Part shown: positions 1-7,975 of the stretch, piece after piece | Layout: every line of letters starts with the position of its first letter | How positions within the stretch are numbered: position 1 is the first letter of the stretch | Source: Porticoccus sp033791605 | GTDB taxonomy: Bacteria > Pseudomonadota > Gammaproteobacteria > Pseudomonadales > Porticoccaceae | Direction: 5' to 3' | Length of the DNA stretch: 16,103 nt | NCBI GenBank assembly: GCA_033791605.1 | Contig: JASJGJ010000080.1 | Coordinates: 1 to 16,103, forward strand | Translations under genes and position numbers: made by a program | Notes under the pieces: model-generated | What the model saw: only the letters and a program-made list of their open reading frames with translations | Database searches by the model: none | Told to the model about the DNA's origin: nothing

Positions 1-557
1 GTAATAATAGCATCGAGATCTGAGCTAGCCGCACTGGCAATGGCACCAATGGCACTTTGACGCATACTCGTTGCCAAATTCAAACCAATGGTTTCGCCGA
101 CATTGGCACCCACTTGAAACAGTGCACTACCAAACGAGCCGTCAAGCACTTTACGACCATTAAACGAAGTCTGACTGCTAATTCGATCAATTTCTGCAAG
201 ACGCTGCTGCACTTCTAAGTCCAGAGCTGCTCTATCTGATTCACTGTTTGTCGCGTTCACTGACTGAAGCGCCAGCTCTCTAATACGCTGAAGGTTATTA
301 CTCACCTCGCCCAGTGCACCCTCTGCTGTTTGAGCAAGAGAAATACCGTCATTAGCATTACGCGCTGCCTGATTCAAACCACGAATTTGGGTTGTAAATC
401 TTTCAGAAATCGCAAGGCCGGCCGCATCGTCTTTGGCGCTGTTAATACGCAAGCCCGAAGACAAACGCTCAAGCGATGTATTCAAAGAACTTTGTGAGCT
501 GTTCAAATTACGCTGCGCAGTGAGTGAAGCGATATTAGTGTTAATGGTCTGTGCCAT
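1..557 (-). CDS. fliC: Flagellin, N-terminal part (cut by window start)
   Basis: This is the filament subunit, exported through the flagellar type III apparatus and polymerised outside the cell. The gene reads from an ATG at 557 down to base 1, giving 185 codons and no stop, so the variable middle and the C-terminal helix lie outside the window. The start MAQTINTNIASL and the conserved D0/D1 helix segment LRINSAKDDAAGLAISERF (residues 36-54) are typical of the flagellin N domain. LQRIREL at residues 89-95 matches the segment that TLR5 recognises in Salmonella flagellin. The ribosome site AGAGGAA sits 7 bases before the ATG. The gene follows flgL on the same strand after a 480-base gap and has its own FliA-type promoter (667-693). 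The length and subtype of the missing part cannot be judged. Confidence 0.95.
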   Translation of the reverse strand, partial: MAQTINTNIASLTAQRNLNSSQSSLNTSLERLSSGLRINSAKDDAAGLAISERFTTQIRGLNQAARNANDGISLAQTAEGALGEVSNNLQRIRELALQSVNATNSESDRAALDLEVQQRLAEIDRISSQTSFNGRKVLDGSFGSALFQVGANVGETIGLNLATSMRQSAIGAIASAASSDLDAII

Positions 558-1037
558 AAGATTATTCCTCTTATATTTCCGCGTTATCCGTTTAAATCAG
601 ATTGAGCGTCATTGTTTTTCAGCGGGAAATACATACTGACTGTGCTTCCTACTGCCGACACCTTACTTATCGACCTCGTTTGGAATAACTTTAGGATTGT
701 TTTAATATTTTTTATCAAGAGATTGATTTACGGTAATAAAGTGAGAAGTAATTAACACTTTGATAGACAAACATTGCTCTCTGTCGCTATATTCAGGTCA
801 ACAAAAATTAACCATGTTTGAAACTTGATAGGTATCAGGCACCCAATTCAGGAGAATTTTTGTGTAAAAAAACGATAAAGATGAATCCATCGAGAGTTTA
901 GATACTCTTATCCGAAAACACATACGAGAAAGTGGGCAGGAATAAATCAGAAATAACTTAGCAACGAAGATCAGTGCCAGCTAAAAAACTCAGCACCCAG
1001 GAAACAACAAACAATAGAGCTATGGTCTAATTAACCA
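558..1037. other. Gene-free stretch between flgL and fliC
   Basis: These 480 bases are A+T-rich and hold the fliC promoter and leader (558-693). The remainder, 694-1037, has no recognisable gene. I see no strong hairpin with a T-run to end the flgL transcript. The palindrome-like ATGGT...ACCAT at 1022-1038 is short and lacks a T-run on the minus strand. On the plus strand an AGGAG motif at 850-854 precedes a very short reading frame with a run of seven A residues (see findings). Some Pseudomonas species carry flagellin glycosylation genes between flgL and fliC; none are present here. Confidence 0.6.
667..693 (-). promoter_or_regulatory. Sigma-28 (FliA) promoter for fliC
   Basis: Read on the minus strand, the sequence is TAAA, 15 bases, then GTCGATAA. 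The known FliA consensus is TAAA-N15-GCCGATAA, so the spacing is exact and only one base of the -10 differs. Transcription would start near 655-660, leaving a leader of about 100 bases before fliC. Late flagellin transcription by FliA, after hook completion and FlgM export, is the usual arrangement. Confidence 0.85.
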
Positions 1038-2240
1038 TTACAGATAATTAAACAACGATAGGCCTTGTACCTTTACGTAAGTCTGCTGCGCCGCCTGCAA
1101 TGCTGTTAACTGAAGATTTAGGCGGCTAATAGCCTCGGCAACATCCAGATCCTGAATATCGGACAGCGTACCTTGAAGTTGCAACGTAAAACTTTCATTA
1201 ATATTGAGCTGATTTTCTACTCGACTCTGTCTAACACCCACATCAGCACGAACCTCCAAGACATGACCTAATGCCTGATCAAGATTATTCAACGCCTGCC
1301 CCATACCATTATTCACAACGGCAATTCCTGACGGGGAGTCATCAGAATCTCTCAGGTCATCTACAATGGTTTGCAGACTGGTGAAGATGTCTTGCTTAAC
1401 CGATGGCGTCACATCAAAACTGTCACCATCTTCCGGCACGCCATCAAACTGAAGCACTGTGCCTGCAACGCTAATAGTATCTCCCGCCGCATAGGTGCCA
1501 CTCGCAATGACAGCGGGGGTGGAATCCATAATATCGTAAGTAATCGGATCGCTGGGGGTTGCCTGACTAAAGCTGACCACATAATCATCAGGCACAAAGT
1601 TGCCCGCAACAGAGGTAGAGCCAACAACAGCGGTACCCGTATTGGCAACATTAGGCTCTACATCAAAGGTGCCATTACCAGAAGGAATGGACATAAACAC
1701 ATCAAACCCAGAGTCTCTCACACTGACCTGCGTACTGGCGCCCAGCTGTAAAAAACGCTGACCATCATCACCGTTATACGAAAAGTTGTTACCCTGACGA
1801 GAAAAAGGTTCTGCTCCAGACTGGAATCCGGCAAAAATATATTCCCCATTGGCATCACGTGTATTTGCCAATGAATGCAGTTCGTCTAAACGGGCCTCAA
1901 CTGCGGTGGCAATGCTATTGCGTGTTTCAGGGGTCTGGGTTGCATTGTTTGCTTGCAAAACTAACTCTCTCACACCTTGAAGCACATTACCCACACTGGT
2001 TAACACCGACTCTTCCAACGCCAGCTGCCCCTCAGCAAGACCACCATTACGGGTATATTGATCCACCAATTTCAGGTCTTCAGTAATATCCAAAATTTGG
2101 ACCGCACCCACAGGGTCATCAGAAGGACTTAATATTCTTTTCCCTGTCGCTAACTGCTGTTCGGTTTGATTTAACTTTGCCTGCTGATCAAGGATTCCTG
2201 AGATACCTTGTTGGAAAATTTGAACACTGGATAAACGCAT
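1038..2240 (-). CDS. flgL: Hook-filament junction protein FlgL (HAP3)
   Basis: FlgL forms the second of the two junction layers between hook and filament. The 400-residue product starts MRLSSVQIFQQG and has a flagellin-like N region, with ATGKRILSPSDDPVGAVQ at 31-48, and a flagellin-like C region whose last 40 residues form a helix ending in LSLFNYL. That is the normal FlgL layout. At residues about 199-280 there is a beta-rich, Asp/Gly/Thr-rich module ending GVPEDGDSFDVTP, which resembles modules in FlgK of this window. The ATG at 2240 has an AGGAAA ribosome site 7 bases upstream. flgK ends 49 bases before. FlgN, encoded at 12.97 kb, is the expected export chaperone for FlgL. It probably shares the transcript from flgB or flgK; I saw no convincing FliA promoter directly before it. 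Confidence 0.96.
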   Translation of the reverse strand: MRLSSVQIFQQGISGILDQQAKLNQTEQQLATGKRILSPSDDPVGAVQILDITEDLKLVDQYTRNGGLAEGQLALEESVLTSVGNVLQGVRELVLQANNATQTPETRNSIATAVEARLDELHSLANTRDANGEYIFAGFQSGAEPFSRQGNNFSYNGDDGQRFLQLGASTQVSVRDSGFDVFMSIPSGNGTFDVEPNVANTGTAVVGSTSVAGNFVPDDYVVSFSQATPSDPITYDIMDSTPAVIASGTYAAGDTISVAGTVLQFDGVPEDGDSFDVTPSVKQDIFTSLQTIVDDLRDSDDSPSGIAVVNNGMGQALNNLDQALGHVLEVRADVGVRQSRVENQLNINESFTLQLQGTLSDIQDLDVAEAISRLNLQLTALQAAQQTYVKVQGLSLFNYL

Positions 2241-2289
2241 AATCTATTTTCCTGAATTCCTTTCGCCTGAATGACCCATACCGCAATAC

Positions 2290-4206
2290 CTATCGCTGAG
2301 TCGCATTCAACAGCACTTGAAACATCTGATCGGCCACAGAAATCACCTGAGCTGCGGCCTGATAAGCTTGTTGATAGCGAATTAAATTTGCCGCCTCTTC
2401 ATCCAGATTAACACCTGAAACACTATCTCTCGCAGCTATGGACTGATTCAATAAAACCTGCTCTGTACTAGCACCAGCTTCTGCCTGACGGGTCTTGACT
2501 GCCACATCAGCCACCAAGCGCCCATAAGCATCTTGATAACTTGCTGTTCCGCCATTTAATACGCTGGATGTCTGTAATCCCGCCAATGCCAATGCATTGC
2601 GGTTATCACCCGTACCGTTCAGGTTATTCTCAATAATCAATTCATCCCCGGCTTGAGGATCACCACTGAGGGTAAAATCAAAACCACCCAGAGAAAAATC
2701 TTTGCCGTTGCTCTCCGTAGCGGGATCGTAAGCCAGAGGCCCACCGACAATTCCAACAACATCAAAACCTGGAACACCAACACCTAAAGCATCGGGATTA
2801 AAGGTTAGGGTAACTTGAGAGCCTAACGGTAATGCAGAAGCATCATTCACACTTAGGCCATCAATACTGCTCGAACCCGTATTACTCAATATCGCTTGGG
2901 AGCGCAGTGGTGATGCTCCGGCGAAGTCCTGAGGTTGATTCAACACCACATCAAATAATGTCGCACCCTGACGCGTAGGCTGGATCAGAAAAGAATCGCC
3001 ATCATCGGGTGCTCCGGCAACGTTAATCGTGACACCGTCGACAACAAAAGGCCCAGCACCCGACTGAGACACATTGGTCGCGAGGTTAGTCAAAGTCCAC
3101 TGTCCGCTGCCATAACGCAAACTGTAGTCATGCTTGGTTAAGGCCGTGGCATCACTGACACTGACACTGATCGAGGAAGCTCCAGTATTACTGGGGTGAG
3201 CCGTAAACGTTGCATCCAGTGGGAGAAAAAAATCACCCCCGGGCTGACCATTGAGATCTACCCCCAACTGATGCTGTTCATTAAACGTTGCAGAGATACC
3301 CATCGCTACTAGGCCCAGCTGGTTTCTCGCTGGATCTAAAACCTGTTCACGAAAATCGAGCGCAGCACCAAGCTCTCCACCATCGAGAAAACGACCAAGG
3401 TCAGTGACGTTACCAGAGAGACTAGCAACGCCTACTAGGGTTTGCGTACCATCATAGGGGTTATCAAATGTTTGCAGTTGTTGGGCAGAAAAACCGATGA
3501 CCAATGCCTGACCATTCCCCACCATCACATTAATTGAACCATCTGATTGCGCTACCGTTGTAACACCAATTTTCTCTGACAATTCCGTAATTAACTGGTC
3601 TCGAGCATCGAGCAAATCATTAGGAAGCGCTCCTCCCGCGCCCCCGATTGCGCTTACAACCTGTTCATTAAGCTCTGCAATATCTCGAGCTAGTGAATTG
3701 ATATCACTCACGGAGGTTTCAATTCGGGCATTTAGCTCGTCATCCAGATTGCGTAAATTACTGTCCAGATAATGGAAGCGATCAGCCAACACCTCCGCCT
3801 CACCCAGTAATACTTGGCGCTCAGGCAAAGAACCCGGATTATTAGAAACATCCTGCAGTGCACCAAAAAAACTTTCTAGCGTAGGCGCCAAGCCAACATC
3901 AGGATCCGCTAACAGTCCATCTAGTCTGGATGCAAGTTCAGAAAATGTCTGAAAACCATTTTGGGAGGTTGTTCTGGTTCGCACATCAGAGACAAGAAAC
4001 TGATCATAGATACGCTCAATGGAATCCGTTGCCACGCCAGAACCAATGTAACTACCCCCACTCAACTGTGGAGTCAGGGTGTCAAAATTAACCCGTTGAC
4101 GGCTATAGCCTTCCGTATTTACATTGGCGATATTATGACCCGTAGTGGTAATTGCCTGCTGAAGTGAGAGCAGAGCCGATGTACCTACATTTAAGATATT
4201 CGCCAC
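2290..4206 (-). CDS. flgK: Hook-filament junction protein FlgK (HAP1)
   Basis: FlgK is the first junction layer on the hook. The 638-residue product begins MANILNVGTSALLSLQQAI and carries HNIANVNTEGYSRQRV at 24-39, the rod/hook-family N-terminal motif. The C-terminal helix at about 600-638 (NLIRYQQAYQAAAQVISVAD) is the family's C motif. The start codon is GTG (4206-4204), with an AGGTAA ribosome site just upstream, and no nearby ATG fits as well. The protein is longer than the roughly 550 residues of enteric FlgK. The extra length is explained by two similar beta-rich modules at about 340-412 and 442-527, both starting NTG-SS and ending with a GD motif. flgJ ends 40 bases upstream and flgL starts 49 bases downstream. 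It is secreted by the flagellar export apparatus with FlgN. Confidence 0.96.
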   Translation of the reverse strand: MANILNVGTSALLSLQQAITTTGHNIANVNTEGYSRQRVNFDTLTPQLSGGSYIGSGVATDSIERIYDQFLVSDVRTRTTSQNGFQTFSELASRLDGLLADPDVGLAPTLESFFGALQDVSNNPGSLPERQVLLGEAEVLADRFHYLDSNLRNLDDELNARIETSVSDINSLARDIAELNEQVVSAIGGAGGALPNDLLDARDQLITELSEKIGVTTVAQSDGSINVMVGNGQALVIGFSAQQLQTFDNPYDGTQTLVGVASLSGNVTDLGRFLDGGELGAALDFREQVLDPARNQLGLVAMGISATFNEQHQLGVDLNGQPGGDFFLPLDATFTAHPSNTGASSISVSVSDATALTKHDYSLRYGSGQWTLTNLATNVSQSGAGPFVVDGVTINVAGAPDDGDSFLIQPTRQGATLFDVVLNQPQDFAGASPLRSQAILSNTGSSSIDGLSVNDASALPLGSQVTLTFNPDALGVGVPGFDVVGIVGGPLAYDPATESNGKDFSLGGFDFTLSGDPQAGDELIIENNLNGTGDNRNALALAGLQTSSVLNGGTASYQDAYGRLVADVAVKTRQAEAGASTEQVLLNQSIAARDSVSGVNLDEEAANLIRYQQAYQAAAQVISVADQMFQVLLNATQR

Positions 4207-4246
4207 AATTCTTTACCTGTTTCCCTTGTGTGGAAGTTCGCCTTTA

Positions 4247-5227
4247 TCAACTAGATAGCGGCAGATCTTGAGAATTCTTTAGCTCATTAATCACGGAGCT
4301 ATAATTATTTCTGCCAAGAATACCTAAAATTTTCTCTGCATACTTGGGATCTGTCGCATAACCTGCATCTTGTAATTCGGCCAGAAATTCTTTGTTGTCA
4401 GAGACCTTATCCAATGCCTGCTGGTAACGCGGATTACTCTTTAGAAAATCCACATAATCATTAAATGAACCGGACAGAGAGTCATAGGCACGAAATGATG
4501 CCTTTTCTAAAACAGCCAAACCATCACGAAATTCTACGGTACTCACTGTCGCCGCCTTTCCACCCCAGCGGCCATCTGCCTTAATCCCAAATAAATTAAA
4601 GCTACTACCCTGATCGGCCTGAATCACTTTTTTACCCCAGCCCGTCTCAAGAGCAGACTGCGCAACCAATACTGCGGGGTCTATTCCCAACTGTTTAGCC
4701 GCACTTTCTGCATAACTCCAGACATTACGAATAAACTCTTCTGGTGAAGCAGGAAGCCAGGTAGTCTTACCATCCTTTACTCCATCAGCGTCCTGCTTAG
4801 AATCAACGGTATTATTAGAGGCTTCATACAGACCCAAAACCTGACGTTTAATATCCACGGCTGCTCTATTTAAAGAGACTATAGGCTGAACATCTTTAAC
4901 ATCATCAATTAGAGACGGATCGCTGGCGGCCCCTTTACCGCCCATTTGGGTGACGAGAGTTTCAGCCAAGCCGATACCACCATTTTGCGAAATATCAAGA
5001 GACACTTGCTGATCAAACATTTGCTGATAAGTATCAAGCGAACTACTGTCAAACAATCCACCGTCAATCGATGCATCCCGCATGGATTTAAGCATCATCT
5101 GAACAAACAGAGATTCAAACTGCGAGGCGACATCATCTAGCGCTTCAGTAGGTCTTAGCCGAGCCTCAGAACGCAGCTCAGATAAAGCCTGAAAGTCTGT
5201 GTAAGAAGGTGCCGCACCGACATTCAT
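4247..5227 (-). CDS. flgJ: Flagellar rod-assembly muramidase FlgJ
   Basis: This 326-residue, two-domain protein helps the rod pass the peptidoglycan layer. The N-terminal rod-capping domain covers about residues 25-100 (ASQFESLFVQMMLKSMR, then FDQQVSLDIS). A linker of about 60 residues, rich in Asp and Lys, follows. The C-terminal glucosaminidase-type hydrolase domain covers about 160-312, with LVAQSALETGWGKK. E194 lies where the catalytic glutamate of Salmonella FlgJ lies. SFNLFGIKA and AGYATDPKYAEKI are further family motifs. Having both domains in one chain is typical of beta- and gammaproteobacteria; many other groups have only the N domain. The ATG at 5227 is 17 bases after the flgI stop, with a GGAA ribosome site. 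It lies mid-operon, so it is probably co-transcribed from flgB. Confidence 0.95.
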   Translation of the reverse strand: MNVGAAPSYTDFQALSELRSEARLRPTEALDDVASQFESLFVQMMLKSMRDASIDGGLFDSSSLDTYQQMFDQQVSLDISQNGGIGLAETLVTQMGGKGAASDPSLIDDVKDVQPIVSLNRAAVDIKRQVLGLYEASNNTVDSKQDADGVKDGKTTWLPASPEEFIRNVWSYAESAAKQLGIDPAVLVAQSALETGWGKKVIQADQGSSFNLFGIKADGRWGGKAATVSTVEFRDGLAVLEKASFRAYDSLSGSFNDYVDFLKSNPRYQQALDKVSDNKEFLAELQDAGYATDPKYAEKILGILGRNNYSSVINELKNSQDLPLSS

Positions 5228-5244
5228 CGTAGATTCCGTCCGAC

Positions 5245-6375
5245 CTAAATCACAATCAACTTGGCATGCAGCGCACCGACACGCTCTAATGCCTCAAGGA
5301 TGGCGACCAGATCACCGGGGGCCGCTCCCACTTTATTCACTGCCGTCACCAAATCATTTAACGTCACCCCTGCATCCAGAAGAAACATTCGGCTTTTCTC
5401 TTCCTCAATTTCCACACCTGAGTTGGGCGTCACCACCGTATTACCCTGGCGAGCAAATGGTGCGGGTTGGCTGACCTCGAAATTTTCTGAAATACTGACG
5501 GTCAAACTGCCATGGGCTACCGCAGCCGGTTCCAAACGCACCTCACTACCTATCACGACAGTACCCGTACGAGAATTAATAATGACTCTCGCGGCCGCCA
5601 AACCTGGATCCACCAGCAAGTTTTCCACCACAGAGACGAATGCGACCTTTTCAGCAGGATCCAACGGTGAACGTATTTGTATGGATCCACCATCAATAGG
5701 CTTAGCAATTCCCTGGCCGAGCTTGTCATTAATTGAATTTGCTACACGCAGCGCCGTTGTAAAATCAGGGTGATTTAAATTCATCACCAGTACAGGGTCA
5801 GTACCAAACGGGCTAAGAACACCTCTTTCTACCGTCGCACCATTAGGAATACGCCCGGCACTCGGAACATTAACGGTGACACTAGACCCATCGGCACCGT
5901 CAGCGCCAAAACCACTGACAATTAAATTACCTTGAGCCAAGGCGTAGGTTTGACCATCGGCGCCCTTTAACGGCGTCATCAACAGTGAGCCACCGCGTAA
6001 GCTCTTGGCATTACCCATGGATGAAACGGTAATATCAATAGTCTGACCGGGCTTAGCAAAGGCAGGAAGATCGGCATGTATCATCACCGCAGCCACATTC
6101 TTTAGCTGAGGGTTTACATTGGCAGGAACCACTACACCCAGTTTCGCCAACATACTCTTCACACTTTGAACCGTAAACGGCGTTTGTGTGGTTTGATCAC
6201 CTGAACCATCGAGACCGACAACCAGGCCATAACCCACCAGCTGGTTGCTGCGAACACCATTAATAGACGTGATGTCTTTAATTCGTTCTGCTAGGGCATC
6301 TGGCCCCATTAGAGCAACACTGACCAGCAGCAGAGAAGAAAGACTTAACCTGATACTACGGAAAAAACTTTTCAT
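5245..6375 (-). CDS. flgI: Flagellar P-ring protein FlgI
   Basis: FlgI forms the periplasmic ring around the rod in the peptidoglycan layer. The core begins RIKDITSINGVRSNQLVGYG and includes LVVGLDGSGDQT and the C-terminal LEALERVGALHAKL, all typical of the family. The reading frame is open from 6426, but I chose the ATG at 6375. It gives 376 residues, close to the usual length, and a clean Sec signal peptide starting MKSFFRSIRLSLSSLLL and cut after DALA near residue 29. Starts at 6426 or 6396 would add up to 17 residues before the signal. The 6426 ATG has an AGGG motif at good spacing, so the choice is not certain. The periplasmic chaperone FlgA, encoded divergently at 11.8 kb, assists assembly. 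Confidence 0.95.
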   Translation of the reverse strand: MKSFFRSIRLSLSSLLLVSVALMGPDALAERIKDITSINGVRSNQLVGYGLVVGLDGSGDQTTQTPFTVQSVKSMLAKLGVVVPANVNPQLKNVAAVMIHADLPAFAKPGQTIDITVSSMGNAKSLRGGSLLMTPLKGADGQTYALAQGNLIVSGFGADGADGSSVTVNVPSAGRIPNGATVERGVLSPFGTDPVLVMNLNHPDFTTALRVANSINDKLGQGIAKPIDGGSIQIRSPLDPAEKVAFVSVVENLLVDPGLAAARVIINSRTGTVVIGSEVRLEPAAVAHGSLTVSISENFEVSQPAPFARQGNTVVTPNSGVEIEEEKSRMFLLDAGVTLNDLVTAVNKVGAAPGDLVAILEALERVGALHAKLIVI

Positions 6376-6451
6376 GATATCTATTAACCCTTTCATACTA
6401 ACGTCCAACACAACCACACCACCCATGACCGGCCCTTTAAGCGACCTAAGC

Positions 6452-7141
6452 TTAAAACGGCCATAGCGGACTCATAAAGAACCGAGACAACCAACCCACC
6501 ATATTCACCTCTGCAGGCGCACCCGTGCCACCGTAAGAAATTCGGGCATCAGCTACTTTGGTGGAAAGAATGGTGTTACTTGAACCAATATCCTCGGGAC
6601 GAATAATGCCTCGAAGACGGATATATTCATTACCCTGATTAATATGCACCCACTTTTCGCCCTGGACATATAAATTACCCCCTGGCAGTACCCGGGCTAC
6701 CGTCACAGTAATACTGCCCTGCAAGCTATTACTTTGATTGCTCGCACTCTCTCCTTCAAAAGCACTGGATGAGGACAAATCAAAACCAAGCTCCAAATCT
6801 TTGGAACCCAGACCATCCGCACCCGCTCGAAGAGTCGGGTTAACAATAGAGTTTGAATTACTCTTATCAAGAGTGGTATCGCTTGTCTTGGCTGCATTCG
6901 TAGCCTCAGCCAGCAGCACCGTCACGATATCGCCCACTTGGCGCGCTTTTACATCTTCAAACAAACTCAAATTTCGGCTGGACTGGTAGATAGAACCAGA
7001 AGGTGCCGCCTCCTGCTCAGTAATATCCTGAACAAACTCAACGGGAGCATAATCCGGATCACTTTCCTGGGGCAGCATGTTACAACCAGCCATCAGCATT
7101 AACGTCGCCAGTAAGATTGAAAAGTTAACTGCTTGTCTCAT
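6452..7141 (-). CDS. flgH: Flagellar L-ring lipoprotein FlgH
   Basis: FlgH forms the outer-membrane ring around the rod. From the ATG at 7141 the product has 229 residues. It starts with a lipoprotein signal, MRQAVNFSILLATLMLMAGC, whose lipobox ends at Cys20, the expected lipidation site. The family motifs SLFEDVKARQVGDIVTV and LYVQGEKWVHINQG are present, and the protein ends FFMSPLWPF. The frame is open to 7198, which would overlap flgG, but that start has no ribosome site and would bury the signal peptide. The 7141 ATG follows GGGGTGAGGG and leaves a 37-base gap after flgG. FlgH partners FlgI in the L-P ring bushing. Confidence 0.95.
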   Translation of the reverse strand: MRQAVNFSILLATLMLMAGCNMLPQESDPDYAPVEFVQDITEQEAAPSGSIYQSSRNLSLFEDVKARQVGDIVTVLLAEATNAAKTSDTTLDKSNSNSIVNPTLRAGADGLGSKDLELGFDLSSSSAFEGESASNQSNSLQGSITVTVARVLPGGNLYVQGEKWVHINQGNEYIRLRGIIRPEDIGSSNTILSTKVADARISYGGTGAPAEVNMVGWLSRFFMSPLWPF

Positions 7142-7178
7142 TGCCCTCACCCCAAGCCCCACCAATTCATTGTTAAAA

Positions 7179-7964
7179 TTAGATATTATTAGCAACATAT
7201 TGCAGCATCTGATCTGTGGTAGAGATGGCCTTGGAATTCATTTCATAGGCTCTTTGGGTCTCGATCATATTGACCAATTCTTCTACCACATTGACGTTAG
7301 AGCTTTCCACATAACCCTGAACCATCGTGCCCAAACCATTCAACCCGGGATTCCCGGTCTGGGGCGACCCACTGGCATTCGATTCGAGAAAAAGGTTTTG
7401 CCCCATGGCCTGAAGACCTGCCGGATTAACAAAGTCCGCCAATTGCACAGTACCCACCTGTGTAACCGAAGTGGTACCAGGTTGACTCACTGACACCGTG
7501 CCATCTGTACCAATACTTACTGACAAAGCATTTTCAGGAATGGTAATGGAGGGCTGCAATACATAGCCTCCCGAAGTCACCATCTGCCCCTGATCGTCCA
7601 CCTGAAAAGAACCATCACGGGTATAACTTTGAGTGCCATCAGGCAACAGAACTTGAAAAAACCCTCTACCTTGAATCGCCATATCCAACAGGTTTTCTGT
7701 TTGAACTAAATTACCTTGAGTGAACAGCTTTTCCGTTGCAACGGTGCGAACGCCAGTACCAATCTGTAAGCCAGAGGGTAATTGAGTATCTTGAGAAGAT
7801 TTAGCGCCTACCTGGCGAACATTTTGATACAACAGGTCCTCAAAAATTGCCCGACTGCGCTTGTAACCTGTCGTAGCAGAGTTAGCCAAGTTGTTGGCGA
7901 TGTTAGACATTTTTGTCTGCTGTGCATCTAATCCGGTTTTAGCGATCCATAGTGCCTGATTCAT
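7179..7964 (-). CDS. flgG: Distal rod protein FlgG
   Basis: FlgG is the main subunit of the distal rod, the drive shaft crossing the periplasm. The 261-residue length is the standard one. The N-terminal motif NIANNLANSATTGYKRSR (about 22-39), the TGNLVQTENLLDMAIQGRGFFQV-type core (only parts quoted here: LDMAIQGRGFFQV) and the C-terminal ESSNVNVVEELVNMIETQRA identify it. The last part, ending QMLQYVANNI, is a typical FlgG C terminus. A GAGGT ribosome site lies 8 bases before the ATG, overlapping the end of flgF, whose stop is 11 bases upstream. The neighbour flgF is a paralogue with the same fold. Confidence 0.97.
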   Translation of the reverse strand: MNQALWIAKTGLDAQQTKMSNIANNLANSATTGYKRSRAIFEDLLYQNVRQVGAKSSQDTQLPSGLQIGTGVRTVATEKLFTQGNLVQTENLLDMAIQGRGFFQVLLPDGTQSYTRDGSFQVDDQGQMVTSGGYVLQPSITIPENALSVSIGTDGTVSVSQPGTTSVTQVGTVQLADFVNPAGLQAMGQNLFLESNASGSPQTGNPGLNGLGTMVQGYVESSNVNVVEELVNMIETQRAYEMNSKAISTTDQMLQYVANNI

Positions 7965-7975
7965 TTCTCAGTACC

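Noticed and set aside
433..639. Plus-strand open frame of 68 codons across the fliC start
   Set aside because: It overlaps the conserved flagellin N terminus and its leader on the other strand and has no ribosome site or motif.
974..979. TGGCAC on the minus strand upstream of fliC, as a sigma-54 -24 element
   Set aside because: The -12 position reads TTCG instead of TTGC, so the essential GC pair is absent. fliC already has a good FliA promoter closer to its start.
1371..2086. Plus-strand open frames opposite flgL (1371-1751 and 1859-2086)
   Set aside because: They lie wholly on the strand opposite a clear flgL gene, with no family resemblance, so they are shadows of its codon pattern.
4244..4270. 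Possible FliA promoter before flgK on the minus strand (GTTGATAA)
   Set aside because: The -10 has two mismatches and the -35 at the exact spacing is CAAG rather than TAAA. It also lies across the end of flgJ.
5261..5773. 170-codon plus-strand open frame opposite flgI
   Set aside because: It mirrors the flgI reading frame, has no recognisable motif and lies inside a well-conserved gene on the other strand.
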